The position numbers and the translations under genes are program-made. From Macrostomum hystrix (Eukaryota; Platyhelminthes; Macrostomidae), in NCBI GenBank assembly GCA_950097015.1, contig CATNEN010000002.1, forward strand, positions 2,976,001 to 3,040,000: a stretch of 64,000 nucleotides of DNA. The letters are read 5' to 3'. Positions 11,727 to 23,205 of this stretch are shown here, one piece after another; within the stretch, counting starts at the first letter, position 1; each line of letters starts with the position of its first letter. The notes beneath the pieces were generated by a model. That model did no database searches. It was given only the letters and a program-made list of their open reading frames with translations, and was not told where the DNA came from.

Positions 11727-13364
11727 TGTATGTGAAAGGCTGAGCACTGGATCCGCTTTGAATTCAATGTAATTTTTGGAAGAATAGAAGCCAAATAAAA
11801 ATTTCGCAAAGGCTTCTTCTTTTAATGCAAGCAAAGAGTTCGGTAAGTTCATGCATATGTAGCAGACCTCTCAGCTCTCTCTATTTGTTGGATTTGGGAT
11901 TGGTGAGCTGAGTATTTTGGGGGGATGGTAGCGTAAGTTATGAGGGTGAGAATAGGTATTTTCCACGCTTTTCGGGTTACACCTAAGGTAGCGCTAATGC
12001 CCGAGCGGCAAGACACTAGCTACTAACAATGGGAGAGGAATCGACTGTTGCTGGCACGATGGCTTAGGTCACTAATCTGGGGCACACAGTCCGTGGGGCG
12101 TATCAGGATGGATTGAAGTTGCCTGGTGAACGTCCTTCGCACTCTCACTTACTTTCCTCTATGGGGTCCGGGATTAGTACAGTCTCATGAGGGATAAAGG
12201 CGGAGTTTTGGGACTTCAGGGGGGTATTTAGATAACTTTAGGTGGACTTCAGATAGACTTCAGGTGGACTTTTAGACGGGATTTTAGGACGATATTTTGG
12301 GATTTCAAAGGGATCATATAATAGGGTGGATTTGGGTAAAGAAGGCCGACGAGAGATCTTTGGGAGAGGATTGGAAAGGCAAAGGTATCTTAACTGTTTT
12401 CCTCTTATTAGGAAAATAACTAAGGAACTCGATCTATTTAATAGCGAAACAGGGAAAGAGTTAGGAAGTGTAATCACTTATATTTTCGTAGAGCAAAACG
12501 TCAAGAACGTATAGCAGGTTAAACAGGGGTAACAGGGTAAACAGAGTTAACCATTGTTAACGGTGTGGTTGGGGATCGAGGTGAAGATCGCATTATATTT
12601 TTCTCTGTGTATATATATACCAAAATTGGGGTGGGTGCATGTTCCGCTTGAGTGCGCATACAACGAACAAAGAGCACCGCGTTAGGTTACGACAAATAGC
12701 TAGCGCGTGAGAAAAAGTGGCGTGAGTTCAAAATGGAAGTGTCCTAATTACTCACTGCCTCACATATGTTGTAGTGCTTCTTCTATTTGTACTTCATTAG
12801 TAATTCAAATCCTCCTCTTTAGTAATACATAATGTAAATGGTTAGCCTAACCTCCTTATTTATTGTCTTTAGTCACTTATAGTGACCTATACAGTCATTA
12901 TACCGCACTCCTTGTTGGTTGGATTGATTCAAACTACTGATAGCTTGGGTAGCGTGGCTTTCAACACGATAGATCTGGCCTTCTGCCAGTAATGTTCTAG
13001 ATACTAAATCTAGGTAATTCTGGAGACACTGCTCTCAGGTGTTTCAGGCAATTCAGTCAGATATTTCGGGCTCTCTGGCCAGTCTGTACTCGGGCTTTCC
13101 CCGGATCGGATTGTTCACGGCTTCCACTTACTTTAGAAATAAGTAAGGCGTGTAAGATTGCTCACGAGGAGATTTGAACTGTCTCTTATAAAAGGCTTGA
13201 AACGGTTAACTGTTCCTAGTGAATTCGGTCTATATTTATAGTAGCATTTCCTACTACGCTGGGTATATACTCAGTATATTTACGCAAGTTAAACAAATCT
13301 AAATAGGTCAAATATTATTGATATAAGCGTAGCATATTTTTAGCGCGGATTTAAACTAGCCTGT
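11727..13364. other. Gene-free interval
   Basis: I see no gene. A short G-rich direct repeat with a GGACTTCAG core sits at about 12205-12310, and a cluster of GGTAACAG/GTTAAC words lies near 12515-12560. The remainder is unique AT-rich DNA. Confidence 0.4.
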
Positions 13365-14902
13365 TGTAATGAAAGGTGAAATGGCAGGCCGCGATTTGAA
13401 CGATAATCAACTAGAGTGCTGAATCAGCGCACGAACCCTTACGACTCACTGATCGATTTATTATATATTAAAGTATTCTTCATTATAACAAACAGTATTA
13501 ATAAAGGTACACATATTGGTAAACAATAAATAATAAGTGCATAGTGAATGCACAGTAATATGCATATAGTCTGAATACATGTAATAGCCAAAAACAAATA
13601 CAACTGAAATACAAAAGTGCGCCTATATTTGAAATAGATAGGCAAATACATTATATTGCCCTCCTCATAGAAAAGACAATGTCCACATTGTTAATAATAG
13701 TACAAAAGAATGTCTAAAAAATACCTATGATATATACAGTACATTAAATTATAAGAATAAATATTACATTCCCAACTTGACATTAACATGTAGGGTTACA
13801 AGAACACAAAAATTGTCTGGTCCCTAATGAAAAGCAAGTTACAAGCACAGTGCATGAGAGACAATGCAGAAAGTATTGCTCAGATACTCAGATACAACCA
13901 GAACCAACAGGGCTAAACAGAGCCCTCAGTTCTCCCCACCACAACCAGCACAGAGCACAAAGCATAGCATGAAGCAAGCAAAAACACTTTATATAGAAAG
14001 TAATTGCCTGAAGATACTGCCGTGATACACTGCCATTGGGTGATACTTTACAATCAACACGAAATACAGTACAAAATTGACAAAGTTATATTGAAAAGTA
14101 AGTGAGCGTGGAGATTTCCACATTAATACAGTATAAAATACCTAAGAAAGATTACTGTATTAAAAATACTAAGTGAGATGCAAGACATTAAAACCAAAAC
14201 AAATTATAAATGAATAGGACGCAGTTTCAATATATTTGAAGACATTTGACAGACATTTTAAAAACAGCAAAAATAATAGTGAAATCAAATCTCATTGTGG
14301 CTTGACACATTAGATTTTGAATGCAAAGGGCTTACCCGAAACTAAAATAAATATATATTATTACAATGCAACATAAATAAAATCACTAAAGATGGACAAA
14401 AAAACAACAATAAGCAGTAATATTACTCTGCCTTTAAAACTTCCTGTGCAATTCCGACACTGCCCGTGGCGTCCCTGCCGCGATTGGCTGGCTTCATGGC
14501 ATTAGCCAGATACCTGCAGGCTCGCGCTGATTGGCTGGCTGCATGCTGAAGGAGTCAGAAGGATCCAGCGGAGTCCACTCATGGAATCCAGGTCCTGGCG
14601 TGGTCGCCAATTGTAATGAAAGGTGAAATGGCAGGCCGCGATTTGAACGATAATCAACTAGAGTGCTGAATCAGCGCACGAACCCTTACGACTCACTGAT
14701 CGATTAATTATATATTAAAGTATTCTTCATTATAACAAACAGTATTAATAAAGGTACACATATTGGTAAACAATAAATAATAAGTGCATAGTGAATGCAC
14801 AGTAATATGCATATAGTCTGAATACATGTAATAGCCAAAAACAAATACAACTGAAATACAAAAGTGCGCCTATATTTGAAATAGATAGGCAAATACATTA
14901 TA
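13365..14902 (-). mobile_element. Miniature LTR retroelement (TRIM-like), minus orientation
   Basis: Two 291-bp direct repeats (13365-13655 and 14612-14902) flank 956 bp without a coding frame. In plus orientation each begins TGTAATG and ends CATTATA, a 7-bp inverted terminus with one mismatch. Read on the minus strand, two bases after the LTR (14609 downward) comes TGGCGACCACGCCAGG, suitable as a primer binding site. At the other end the purine-rich AGGAGGGCAA precedes the LTR (about 13656-13668), suitable as a polypurine tract. Both point to a minus-strand element. The small size and lack of coding fit a TRIM. I found no clear target-site duplication. Confidence 0.7.
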
Positions 14903-17900
14903 CTACTACACATACATTCCACTAACACACAGAAAATACGAGCGTACTCCATCCATCGCTCGTCGCATAAAAGACAAAAAAAATATCGTGAAAACTATGA
15001 AAAATAGAAAAATCAATTCCCGTCACCTCATCAATTGACTTTGAAAAATTTTAATTGCAGCGGAATTCTTACATAAATAAAAAGGACAAAATACAAGAAG
15101 ACCAAATACAATACTTAGAACGAACTTAAATGAACACCCAAATTCAGACATCAGATCCAATTTCCAATGGACTGCTTAGAGTTTTGCACATGAAAGGAAA
15201 AAGAATAATCATTCATGCAGTCTGAGGTAACTTGGCTGAGGTGCCGAGAGGAGACTACTCGACTTCGGCTACTGCTGCTTCTGTTGCTGGCTTTTCTTCT
15301 TCACCTCAAGCTGCTCTCTTTGCAACTGCCTTTTAGCAGCCCGAATAATCCTCCACCTGTTGGCCTCCTGCTTCTTTTTATCGGAGCTCACGATGGTGTG
15401 GCCGCGGTGGTAGCTTGGAACTCTACCACTTGCAATTCTCTCCACGTTGCTGCACTCGTCTCGTGCTAGCCAGCAGGAAGCGCGGCACAGGGTTCTCATG
15501 GTGCCGAGGTGGAATGCCTCCGAGCTGGCAGACTTCGCAGGTCAAACAAATTTCAAAGAGCCCATTATCGCAGCTCGAAAATAATTTTTTTGTTGTCATG
15601 GTAGCGAGTTAAAATGTAAATGCTGAACTATGCTTAGTTGTCTTAAGCAAGAAACGGATTGTGTGGATAGAATGTATGCAAATATTTTTATTTCGACTCC
15701 TTAATATACTCGATTCAAACTCCCCGCGGCCGCCATTTATGGCTACTTTAATGAATTATTGCTGCAGTGCAGGCATTGCTTGCATACCTATTGCGAGCCA
15801 ACTTAACAACAACAACAGTGCCTGCGCACCAGTGCGCCAGCACAGCTATCAACCCCACAACAATCCAGAGCCCTACTCGATCTCGAACCCCAAATTATCA
15901 GACTGGCCTCAATAAAGCGATTGGGAGGGTCACCTGCTAATTAGCCAGGGCTGGCGGACCAATCGCAAACAGGTAAACAGGTAGACACTAGAGAGACCTC
16001 CTCCCCAAGGCCATTTTTAAACCCTCCAGTGGCTACCGTCATGGATACCGCCATGGTTGACTTCATCCCATCCCATCAGTAAGTTCCCATGCCTCCTATC
16101 TCCCCAGTGTCGGCAGAATTCTGTTAGGCAGGCATCCCATCACAGAATCCCTTCAGTCGCCAGCAACAGGCAGCAACCCCACCCCATGCCTCCCCACCCT
16201 CCACACTCTGGATTGGCCGCCACACTCCACCCCAATGCTTTCCTCCTTTCTCCTTCCTCCACTGCACTGGGATAGGCGGCACCTCTACACTCCAAAATAC
16301 ACTGCCGGGATAGCCTCCTATCTCGACGATATAATAATGTCTTGTATCAAATCGTTGAGAGACGATTGCTCAGATTATAAGTAAGGTGACCGTGTGAGCA
16401 CGAAAGTCGAACAATCACTGACCTCGATTTTCCGTCCCGCTTTATATACCCACATTTTCAGTGGTTGTAATATAATATATCGTTTACTACCATATTTTAT
16501 TTTCTCCGTCCCGCAACACCATAATAGATAAAAATGCATCATGCCGATGGTTGTAAACAAGTAAACCTTGCACCCAACTGACCCGTTAGTTTCCAAAACA
16601 AGCCATAGATCAAAGCTTATCCGCCGCTCCAGCATAAGCATAAAGTTACTTGAGCTGTGTTTATAAACAACTTTTATCATTTCACTTTAATGCGCTTTTT
16701 TTTATTTTTTTTGTACAATATTTTAGTTGCTATCTACAGATTTTATTAGCTATCTTGTTTTTATAGATAGCGTCCTTTTCAGTAGCCGTGCGGCGAACTC
16801 GACGCGGAGTGGGGTGCTCTCAAGTAGACAAAGAGATTGGCCAGCATCTCCTCTCATCTCTGCTGCGCTAGCTGTACCCAGTGTAAAGTGCCAGTGACCC
16901 ATAAGTTTGGTATCTTAGCCCAGGAGCCAGCAAAGAAACTATACTAAACTGGGTGATATCTCAACTATAGAAGTCACAACGTATACAAGTTGCTTTGCGC
17001 GTATGAAGCGATTGTGGATGATGGGGCTCGAGGGCTCAGTCCTCAGGGGCACCCCACGGACCCGGGCTTGCGTACTGACCCTGGCTACGGTCGTTCCTAC
17101 CGACCCGCTTACGACACAGAGTCGGCTGGACTAGGCAGATCGAGCGTGCGACGCACGACAGCCTCCAGCGAGCGTACGACGCACACTGGTGGAGGTGGGG
17201 ATCAGCGTACGACGCTCCACTTCCTCTAGGGTGCCTAAAGCTAGCCCGCAAAGGACAAACACGGAGTCGAAGGCTTACCTGTACACAATATATACTGCAA
17301 CCAGCAGTTCACAACAGTCGCGCGGCGCAGGCAGGGCCGGATGACCAGAGGTCAAACCCGTGTATTGTTAATCAGTCGAGTATCGTAAATCGGACAGAGC
17401 AGCGTTCCCGTAGAGGGGGGCCCAGGCAGTCGTTGTTTTTAGGCGGCGTATGTAGTTGTCTTGAGGGGGGCCGGCGGTGGCAGAGGCCGAGGTCCAGCGC
17501 TCCACAATAAATAGCACCCCTGGGAAAGACCAGGGCTAAAGCCCCACCCCCTAGGGGCCAGGGCAGACCCAAGACCCCAAAACACGGCCCCGCCAATCAG
17601 CGCAGCGCACGCATAAATCACTAGGGGTACAGCAACCGGTGTAAGCCGGCTGAGTGACAAATAACAGGGGGGAGAGGTGCAGGGTCAAAATGGCCCAGCC
17701 AATCAGCGCGGCGCAGGCCGAGATAAAATACAACCGCTGGGGGGGGTTCACTCACGCACTATAGGTGCATTGGGCACCTTAATTAAGCCCAGTCACCTCA
17801 CGATAAAAAAAATTTAACACACTCACTGTACATGTCATCATGCAATTTGTGTCTGCACAGTTTATTGGACAGCATTAGTGCTCTACAAATCGAATAATTG

Positions 17901-17985
17901 CCCGAGCGCCAAGACACTACACAAGTTTACACGTGCGCATTTTGTACAAGTTTACACTATTTGATAAGATTATCAAGTTCACGAC
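14903..17985. other. Gene-free interval with a GC-rich block
   Basis: No supported gene. 15270-15500 has short open frames on both strands but no family signature. 16980-17760 is unusually GC-rich with several CCAATCAGCGC words (near 17593 and 17699) that resemble inverted CCAAT-type promoter sites, but no gene starts beside them. The rest is unique sequence. Confidence 0.35.
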
Positions 17986-18200
17986 CAGTCAGCGGGCCGG
18001 TTTAGAACGGGCCAGTGAGCGGGCCAACCAGCGGGCCGATCTGCGGGTCGGTTTCAAGCGGGCCATTAGCGGGCTAATTAGTGGGCTTCTGAGCGGGCCG
18101 GGTTTCAGCGGGCCAATTTGTTGTAAAAGGCCTGTAATACGGGCCGATTTGCTTCGGCCCGCAAATGGCCCGCTCAAAAGCCCGCTGAGGCCCGCTCAGT
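17986..18200. repeat. GGGCC-rich foldback repeat
   Basis: The word AGCGGGCC or a close variant recurs about ten times from 17990 to 18115 on the plus strand. From 18145 to 18195 its reverse complement (GGCCCGCT) recurs about five times. The interval can fold back on itself as a GC-rich stem with an AT-richer centre. It ends where the adjacent minisatellite starts. Confidence 0.5.
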
Positions 18201-18204
18201 TTTC

Positions 18205-18612
18205 AACCGGGTATCCTACATGTTCTGTAGCTGTATTCTATCCTACATGTTCTGTAGCTGTATTCTATCCTACATGTTCTGTAGCTGTATTCTATCCTAC
18301 ATGTTCTGTAGCTCTGTATTCTATCCTACATGTTCTGTAGCTCTGTATTCTATCCTACATGTTCTGTAGCTCTGTATTCTATCCTACATGTTCTGTAGCT
18401 GTATTCTATCCTACATGTTCTGTAGCTGTATTCTATCCTACATGTTCTGTAGCTGTATTCTATCCTACATGTTCTGTAGCTCTGTATTCTATCCTACATG
18501 TTCTGTAGCTCTGTATTCTATCCTACATGTTCTGTAGCTCTGTATTCTATCCTACATGTTCTGTAGCTGTATTCTATCCTACATGTTCTGTAGCTGTATT
18601 CTATCCTACATT
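18205..18612. repeat. Minisatellite, 27-29-bp unit, about 14 copies
   Basis: The unit contains CCTACATGTTCTGTAGCT followed by GTATT. Two length classes alternate, differing by a CT insertion (27 and 29 bp). A single degenerate unit (TGTAGCTGTATTCAATC) reappears at about 19571, on the far side of the mariner copy. The mariner therefore sits inside or next to the original array. Confidence 0.85.
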
Positions 18613-19566
18613 CTGACTGAGGGATGTTGTACAGGTGACTGCGGAAGGCCTCGACAGCCAGCTCCGGCGACTCAAACTGAACTCCTCAGAGCAGGCGCTT
18701 GACCCGAGGGAACACAAAGAAGTCGCACGGAGCCAGGTCTGGACTGTAGAGTGGATGTTGAAGCTGCTGGATGCGGTTCTGCTCCATAAACTCCATCGTT
18801 GGCCGCGCAGTGTGGGCTGGGGCATTGTCCTGGTAGAGCAACAGGCCGCGAGTTCAAGTCTTTGAACATCTCTCGTCGATGGCGTGTAGCACCTTCGGCA
18901 TACATTCAGTAACATACCATCCGGCAGTCACTGTCCGCTGTGTTACCAGCGGGATCAGGGCCTCAGGACTGCTACTAGCCACAAAAGCAGCCACCATCTG
19001 TTCGGCGTCGCTTCAGGACCGCACCAGCTTTGAGGGCGGCCGGCTGCCAACTGGGGTCCACTGAGTCGACTGCTGCTTGCTTTCGGGGTCGAAACTGAAC
19101 ACCCCAGGTTTCATCACCAGTGACGATCTCCCAGGTGCTCGTTGACCTCCCACTGTCAAATCTGTTTAGCATGGCTTGGCACCAATCGACCCGGGCCTGC
19201 TTCTGCTCCTTGGTCAGGTGGTGGGGTACCCAACGGGCGGATACCTTGCTCAGCCTGAGCTTTTCGTGCAAAATGGTGGAGCTGCTTTCTGATGAAATGC
19301 CGATAGCTGTGGCCAGTTGCTAAACCGTCATTCGCGGATCTTCTTCAATCAGTGCTCGCACTGCAGCAACGTTTTCATCGGTCGCCGAGCTTGGAGGTCG
19401 TCCATCTCGAGCTTCGTCTTCAAGCGACAGCCAAACCCAACGAAATTCGGCTGTTGTTCTGGAAGGCGCAGTGTCGCGGAATGCCTGGTGAAGCCGTTCC
19501 AAGCGTCTGACCTCTTTTGTAGTTGTAGTAAATCATCGCTCTCCAGTGATTGCGCGACAGTTGCAT
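18613..19566 (-). pseudogene. Dead mariner (Tc1/mariner, DD34D-type) transposase
   Basis: Minus-strand reading across several frames gives an N-terminal helix-turn-helix region (about 19320-19566), then SARWVPHHLTKEQK and VTGDETW with the first catalytic Asp. Near 18840 comes QDNAPAHTA with the second Asp, and then YSPDLAPCDFFVFP with the third. These are textbook mariner motifs. The frame is broken by a TAG at about 19320, a frameshift near 19080-19100 and further stops (one near 18704). The copy is inactive. The start is placed at the ATG at 19566. Confidence 0.85.
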
Positions 19567-19855
19567 TGTTGTGTAGCTGTATTCAATCGTTCAAATCTGT
19601 TTTTTAATTACTGTATTTTTTTTATTAGCGCCCGATTCCTTCATAAAAAACAAGGAATATTTTACAAACAAACTCTTATTTATATAGAAAAAACGGTTAA
19701 ATATTGAGCGGTTAGAAATATTAACCTTGACAAGTCAGAGTTTCTAGTTTTTTGACGGGCACTTTTGGGAACTGCACTTTTAACAATCAGAGTAACTGTG
19801 CCAGTTAAAGTTAAGGATTTCAATGATCTCCAATAGAAAATGGCACATGCCAAAG

Positions 19856-22800
19856 CTACATCAGGTTGTCATTTTTCTCCTCCTTAGTTCCGATCCTGGC
19901 AATCTCAGTGGTGCAGCGAATCACAATAACCCTGCTTCCGGTGGCTGCGTCAACCGCGTACAAATGCGTGGCTCGCTTAGCGCTGCGACTGCTGGCGCAG
20001 GCCATTGGGCCGGGCACGAAAAGCCCCTGATTGGTCGCGGAGCTGGAGTTTTCGCTGTAGATTTCGCCCACATTCATCTGCGTGTCCTCCAGCCAGTTTT
20101 GCGCCCAGCCGGTGTTGGTGAGATCCGGCTCAAAGTCTGGGTGCCACACCGCGTAGATTGTCGGCCCGCCTGTAGCCGCGAACACCATCTGATGAGCCGA
20201 GTCGCATGCCATGCCGAGCAGACTCACCGGAGTCTCGGAGTCCAACAGCTGCGAGTAGCTGTGACTGCTGCGGTTCAGAGAGATGAGTCTTGAGTCATCT
20301 GTGCTGGTACATTATGCACAGTGCTGGTAGGTTGTGTGCAGTGCTTGTAGATTGTGTGCAGTGCTAGTAGATTGTGTGCAGTGCTAGTAGAGTGTGTTTG
20401 CAGTGCTGGTAGATTGTGTGCAGTGCTGGTAGAGTGTGTTTGCAGTGCTGGTAGATTGTGTGCAGTGCTGGTAGAGTGTGTTTGCTGTGCTGGTAGAGTG
20501 TGTTTGCTGTGCTGGTAGAGTGTGTTTGCTGTGCTGGTAGATTTTGTGCAGTGCTGGTAGAGTGTGTTTGCAGTGCTGGTAGATTGTGTACAGTGCTGGT
20601 AGAGTGTGTTTGCTGTGCTGGTAGAGTGTGTTTGCTGTGCTGGTAGAGTGTGTTTGCAGTGCTTGTAGATTTTGTGCAGTGCTGGTAGAGTGTGTTTGCA
20701 GTGCTGGTAGATTGTGTGCAGTGCTGGTAGATTGTCTGCAGTGCTGGTAGATTGTGTGCAGTGCTGGTAGATTGTGTGCAGTGCTGATAGAGTGTGTTTG
20801 CAGTGCTGGTAGAGTGTGTTTGCAGTGCTGGTAGATTGTGTACAGTGCTGGTAGAGTGTGTTTGCAGTGCTGGTAGATTGTGTGCAGTGCTGGTAGATTG
20901 TGTGCAGTGCTGGTAGATTGTGTGCAGTGCTTGTAGATTGTGTTCAGTGCTTGTAGATTTTGTGCAGTGCTGGTAGAGTGTGTTTGCAGTGCTGGTAAAG
21001 TGTGTTTGCAGTGCTGGTAGATTGTGTGCAGTGCTGGTAGATTGTATGCAGTGCTTGTAGATTGTGTTCAGTGCTTGTAGATTTTGTGCTGGTAGATTGT
21101 GTGCAGTGCTTGTAGATTGTGTACAGTGCTTGTAGATTTTGTGCAGTGCTGGTAGAGTGTGTTTGCAGTGCTGGTAGATTGTGTGCAGTGCTGGTAGATT
21201 GTGTGCAGTGCTGATAGAGTGTGTTTGCAGTGCTGGTAGAGTGTGTTTGCAGTGCTGGTAGATTGTGTACAGTGCTGGTAGAGTGTGTTTGCAGTGCTGG
21301 TAGATTGTGTACAGTGCTGGTAGAGTGTGTTTGCAGTGCTGGTAGATTGTGTACAGTGCTTGTAGATTTTGTAACACTGGCACTGATAGGATAGGTCACG
21401 TTCTGATTTGGTAAATCACCTGAGGCAGATCTGCCTATTAATAGCGGCCTGCTGTTGCGCAACGTCTGGCGAGACGAACGTCCTCGCTCCGATGGTGCGC
21501 CACACGAGCTGGTCCCTTTTCTCGAAGCACTTCGAGCGGTAGCGGAGCTTTCGGGCGGTTGATTAATTAGCAGCATCACAGGTGTGCATTGAGTACACAC
21601 TGCCTGACCCATTCAGTACACACTGCCTGACCCATTCGGTACACACTGCCTGACCCATTCAGTACACACTGCCTGACCCATTCAGTACGCACTGCCTGAC
21701 CCATTCAGTACACACTGCCTGACCCATTCAGTACACACTGCCTGACCCATTCGGTACTCAATCCCTACCATAATGTCACCAGCTGAGTTCATCAGGTAGA
21801 TAAACTGCCTACTCAGGCAAACGTTGAGCAGTTCCTCAGTGAGTGAGTAGCAGCGGTCCACCACACTCGTGTCGCTCAGGTCGGACAGGTAGGCTTTATG
21901 GAGTCTGTCGGGATACAGAAGCACGGCGGAGTTATTTTGCTCATCAGCGGCCATGCAGCGAACATCGCCAGCGCGCACGGCCTGGTGCAAATATTCCACT
22001 TGACCCATTGATGGTGGGCGGCTGTAGGCTGTGAGGAGGCTGCTGTTGGCGCGATGCTGCCAATGCTTTTGTCTGCTGTTCAGTGTTCAAGTTTTAACGA
22101 TGTTCTTAACAATGTCCTGCCAGGGAGCTTGTTGGCCAGTGGTTAAAGCATGCGGCTTGCGACCGAGAGGCAAGGCAGGGATTCGAGTCTCAGCTAAAGA
22201 TAGCATCGTATCCTTACAATAATTAAAACACTAGATTCGGGATTGCTTCAGTTCATATAGCTGTTAAATAGGCAGCCTTATCAGCTGGAGTATTACAATA
22301 CAACTATTCTTAAGTATCAAGTATTATATTACGTACGTTTAAATAATATATATTTTTTATTTCTTATTTTTTATTTACATATAGGGTTGCAGAAGGGGGT
22401 CAGTGGCAGAGCGGTCTAACGCGTTTGCCTCTCGCACCAAGGTCCTAAGTTCGATTCCACGGCGAGGCCACATTTATTTGGGGCGCGGCCGCGGAGAGAA
22501 GGCTTTGGGGGCTTGTCGTGCAATTTACGCCATTGAGGGCCAACCTCCAAGGCACAGTGACAGTGTGCAATGCCTGGCGATGAAAAAGTCAGGGCAGATG
22601 TACACACCTGTGTGAGTTTTCTATATCTGCTATCTTCAGTAAAACGACTTCCCTGAAGGTCAGAAACTTCAAGGGTGTTAGGTCGCTAATGATTCTTTGT
22701 ATTAATCATGTTAAAGTGTGTCACACTCACATTTGCTTCGGCTGTTTCTTTTGCTGGTGCATCAGCAATGACCGAGATGCGTTAGCATGCTGCCTAAACA

Positions 22801-23205
22801 GCTGGCTGGACAAGCGGAAGTAGCGCAACTGTCTGTGACTCAGCAGCAGGTAGGAGCCGTCGCTGCAGCAGGTGATCAGGCGGCAGTTTTGACCATCTGA
22901 GGCGATAATAAGGAGAGAGTTCAATGCATGCGCTCTTTCTAGCTGTGTAACAGTTAGCTGTACCAAACACAATCGTGTCTTCATGGTCTCACAGTTTACT
23001 CACAGTTGGTAACCCTGTAAGGTTGCTCCGTAGCCTGCACTAAGCCGCTAAGCGCATCCCACTTATAATGCAGGAGTCCTTTGCTCCTGCAGGCGAACAT
23101 GACCTCGCCCAGAACTTCATTGACGTCCAGGGAGCAGCAGGCGTGATCGGGCGGCAGCGGGAACTGCTGGACGACCTCCCAGCTGAGTCGGTAAGTTTGT
23201 TTCAT
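19856..23205 (-). CDS. Five-exon gene, probable beta-propeller protein, unknown function
   Basis: Predicted exons on the minus strand: 23205-23000, 22934-22731, 22075-21769, 21547-21420 and 20288-19856. Phases agree at every junction and the sum (1278 bp) gives 425 residues. The ATG at 23205 is preceded in frame by TGA. The product consists of short strand-turn-strand blocks such as SLLGMACDSAHQMVFAATG and ITCCSDGSYLLL, as in WD40 or CNH-type propellers. It has no clean GH-WD signature and I cannot name a family. The first intron is only 65 bp. Introns 3 and 4 consist mostly of two unrelated minisatellites, and intron 2 holds two tRNA-like SINE heads. Donor and acceptor choices for intron 1 are the least certain. 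Confidence 0.6.
20300..21372. repeat. Minisatellite, 20-22-bp unit, about 50 copies (intron 4 of the propeller-like gene)
   Basis: The unit contains CAGTGCTGGTAGA followed by TTGTGTG or GTGTGTTTG, giving 20- and 22-bp classes arranged irregularly. It fills nearly all of the intron between 20289 and 21419. Long minus-strand frames through it are repeat artefacts. Confidence 0.9.
21600..21756. repeat. Minisatellite, 23-bp unit, about 7 copies (intron 3)
   Basis: The unit is built on CTGCCTGACCCATTC followed by AGTACACA. It fills most of the intron between exons 3 and 4 of the propeller-like gene. Confidence 0.9.
22127..22200 (+). mobile_element. tRNA-derived SINE head (A and B box)
   Basis: TGGCCAGTGGTTAAAGC fits a Pol III A box and GGATTCGAGTCTC a B box about 40 bases later. 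The T-stem does not pair well, so it is not a functional tRNA gene. It lies in intron 2 of the minus-strand gene. No target-site duplication was found. Confidence 0.45.
22395..22475 (+). mobile_element. Second tRNA-derived SINE head
   Basis: AGTGGCAGAGCGGTCTAACG (A box) and AGTTCGATTCCACG (B box) have tRNA-like spacing. The expected T-stem and acceptor pairs do not form, which rules out an intact tRNA. A GC-rich body follows to about 22615. It is in the same intron as the head at 22127. Confidence 0.5.

Noticed and set aside
15269-15499. 76-codon minus-strand frame with Lys/Gln-rich helical tail
   Set aside because: Protein-like C-terminus, but no recognised family, splice context or homologue; overlapped by an equally long opposite-strand frame.
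16375-16680. 101-codon minus-strand frame
   Set aside because: Low-complexity AT-rich sequence without motif or splice context.
20364-21383. 339-codon minus-strand repeat frame
   Set aside because: Product of the 20-22-bp array in the intron of the propeller-like gene.
22395-22475. Possible functional tRNA gene
   Set aside because: A and B boxes are present, but T-stem and acceptor pairs fail; better explained as a SINE head.
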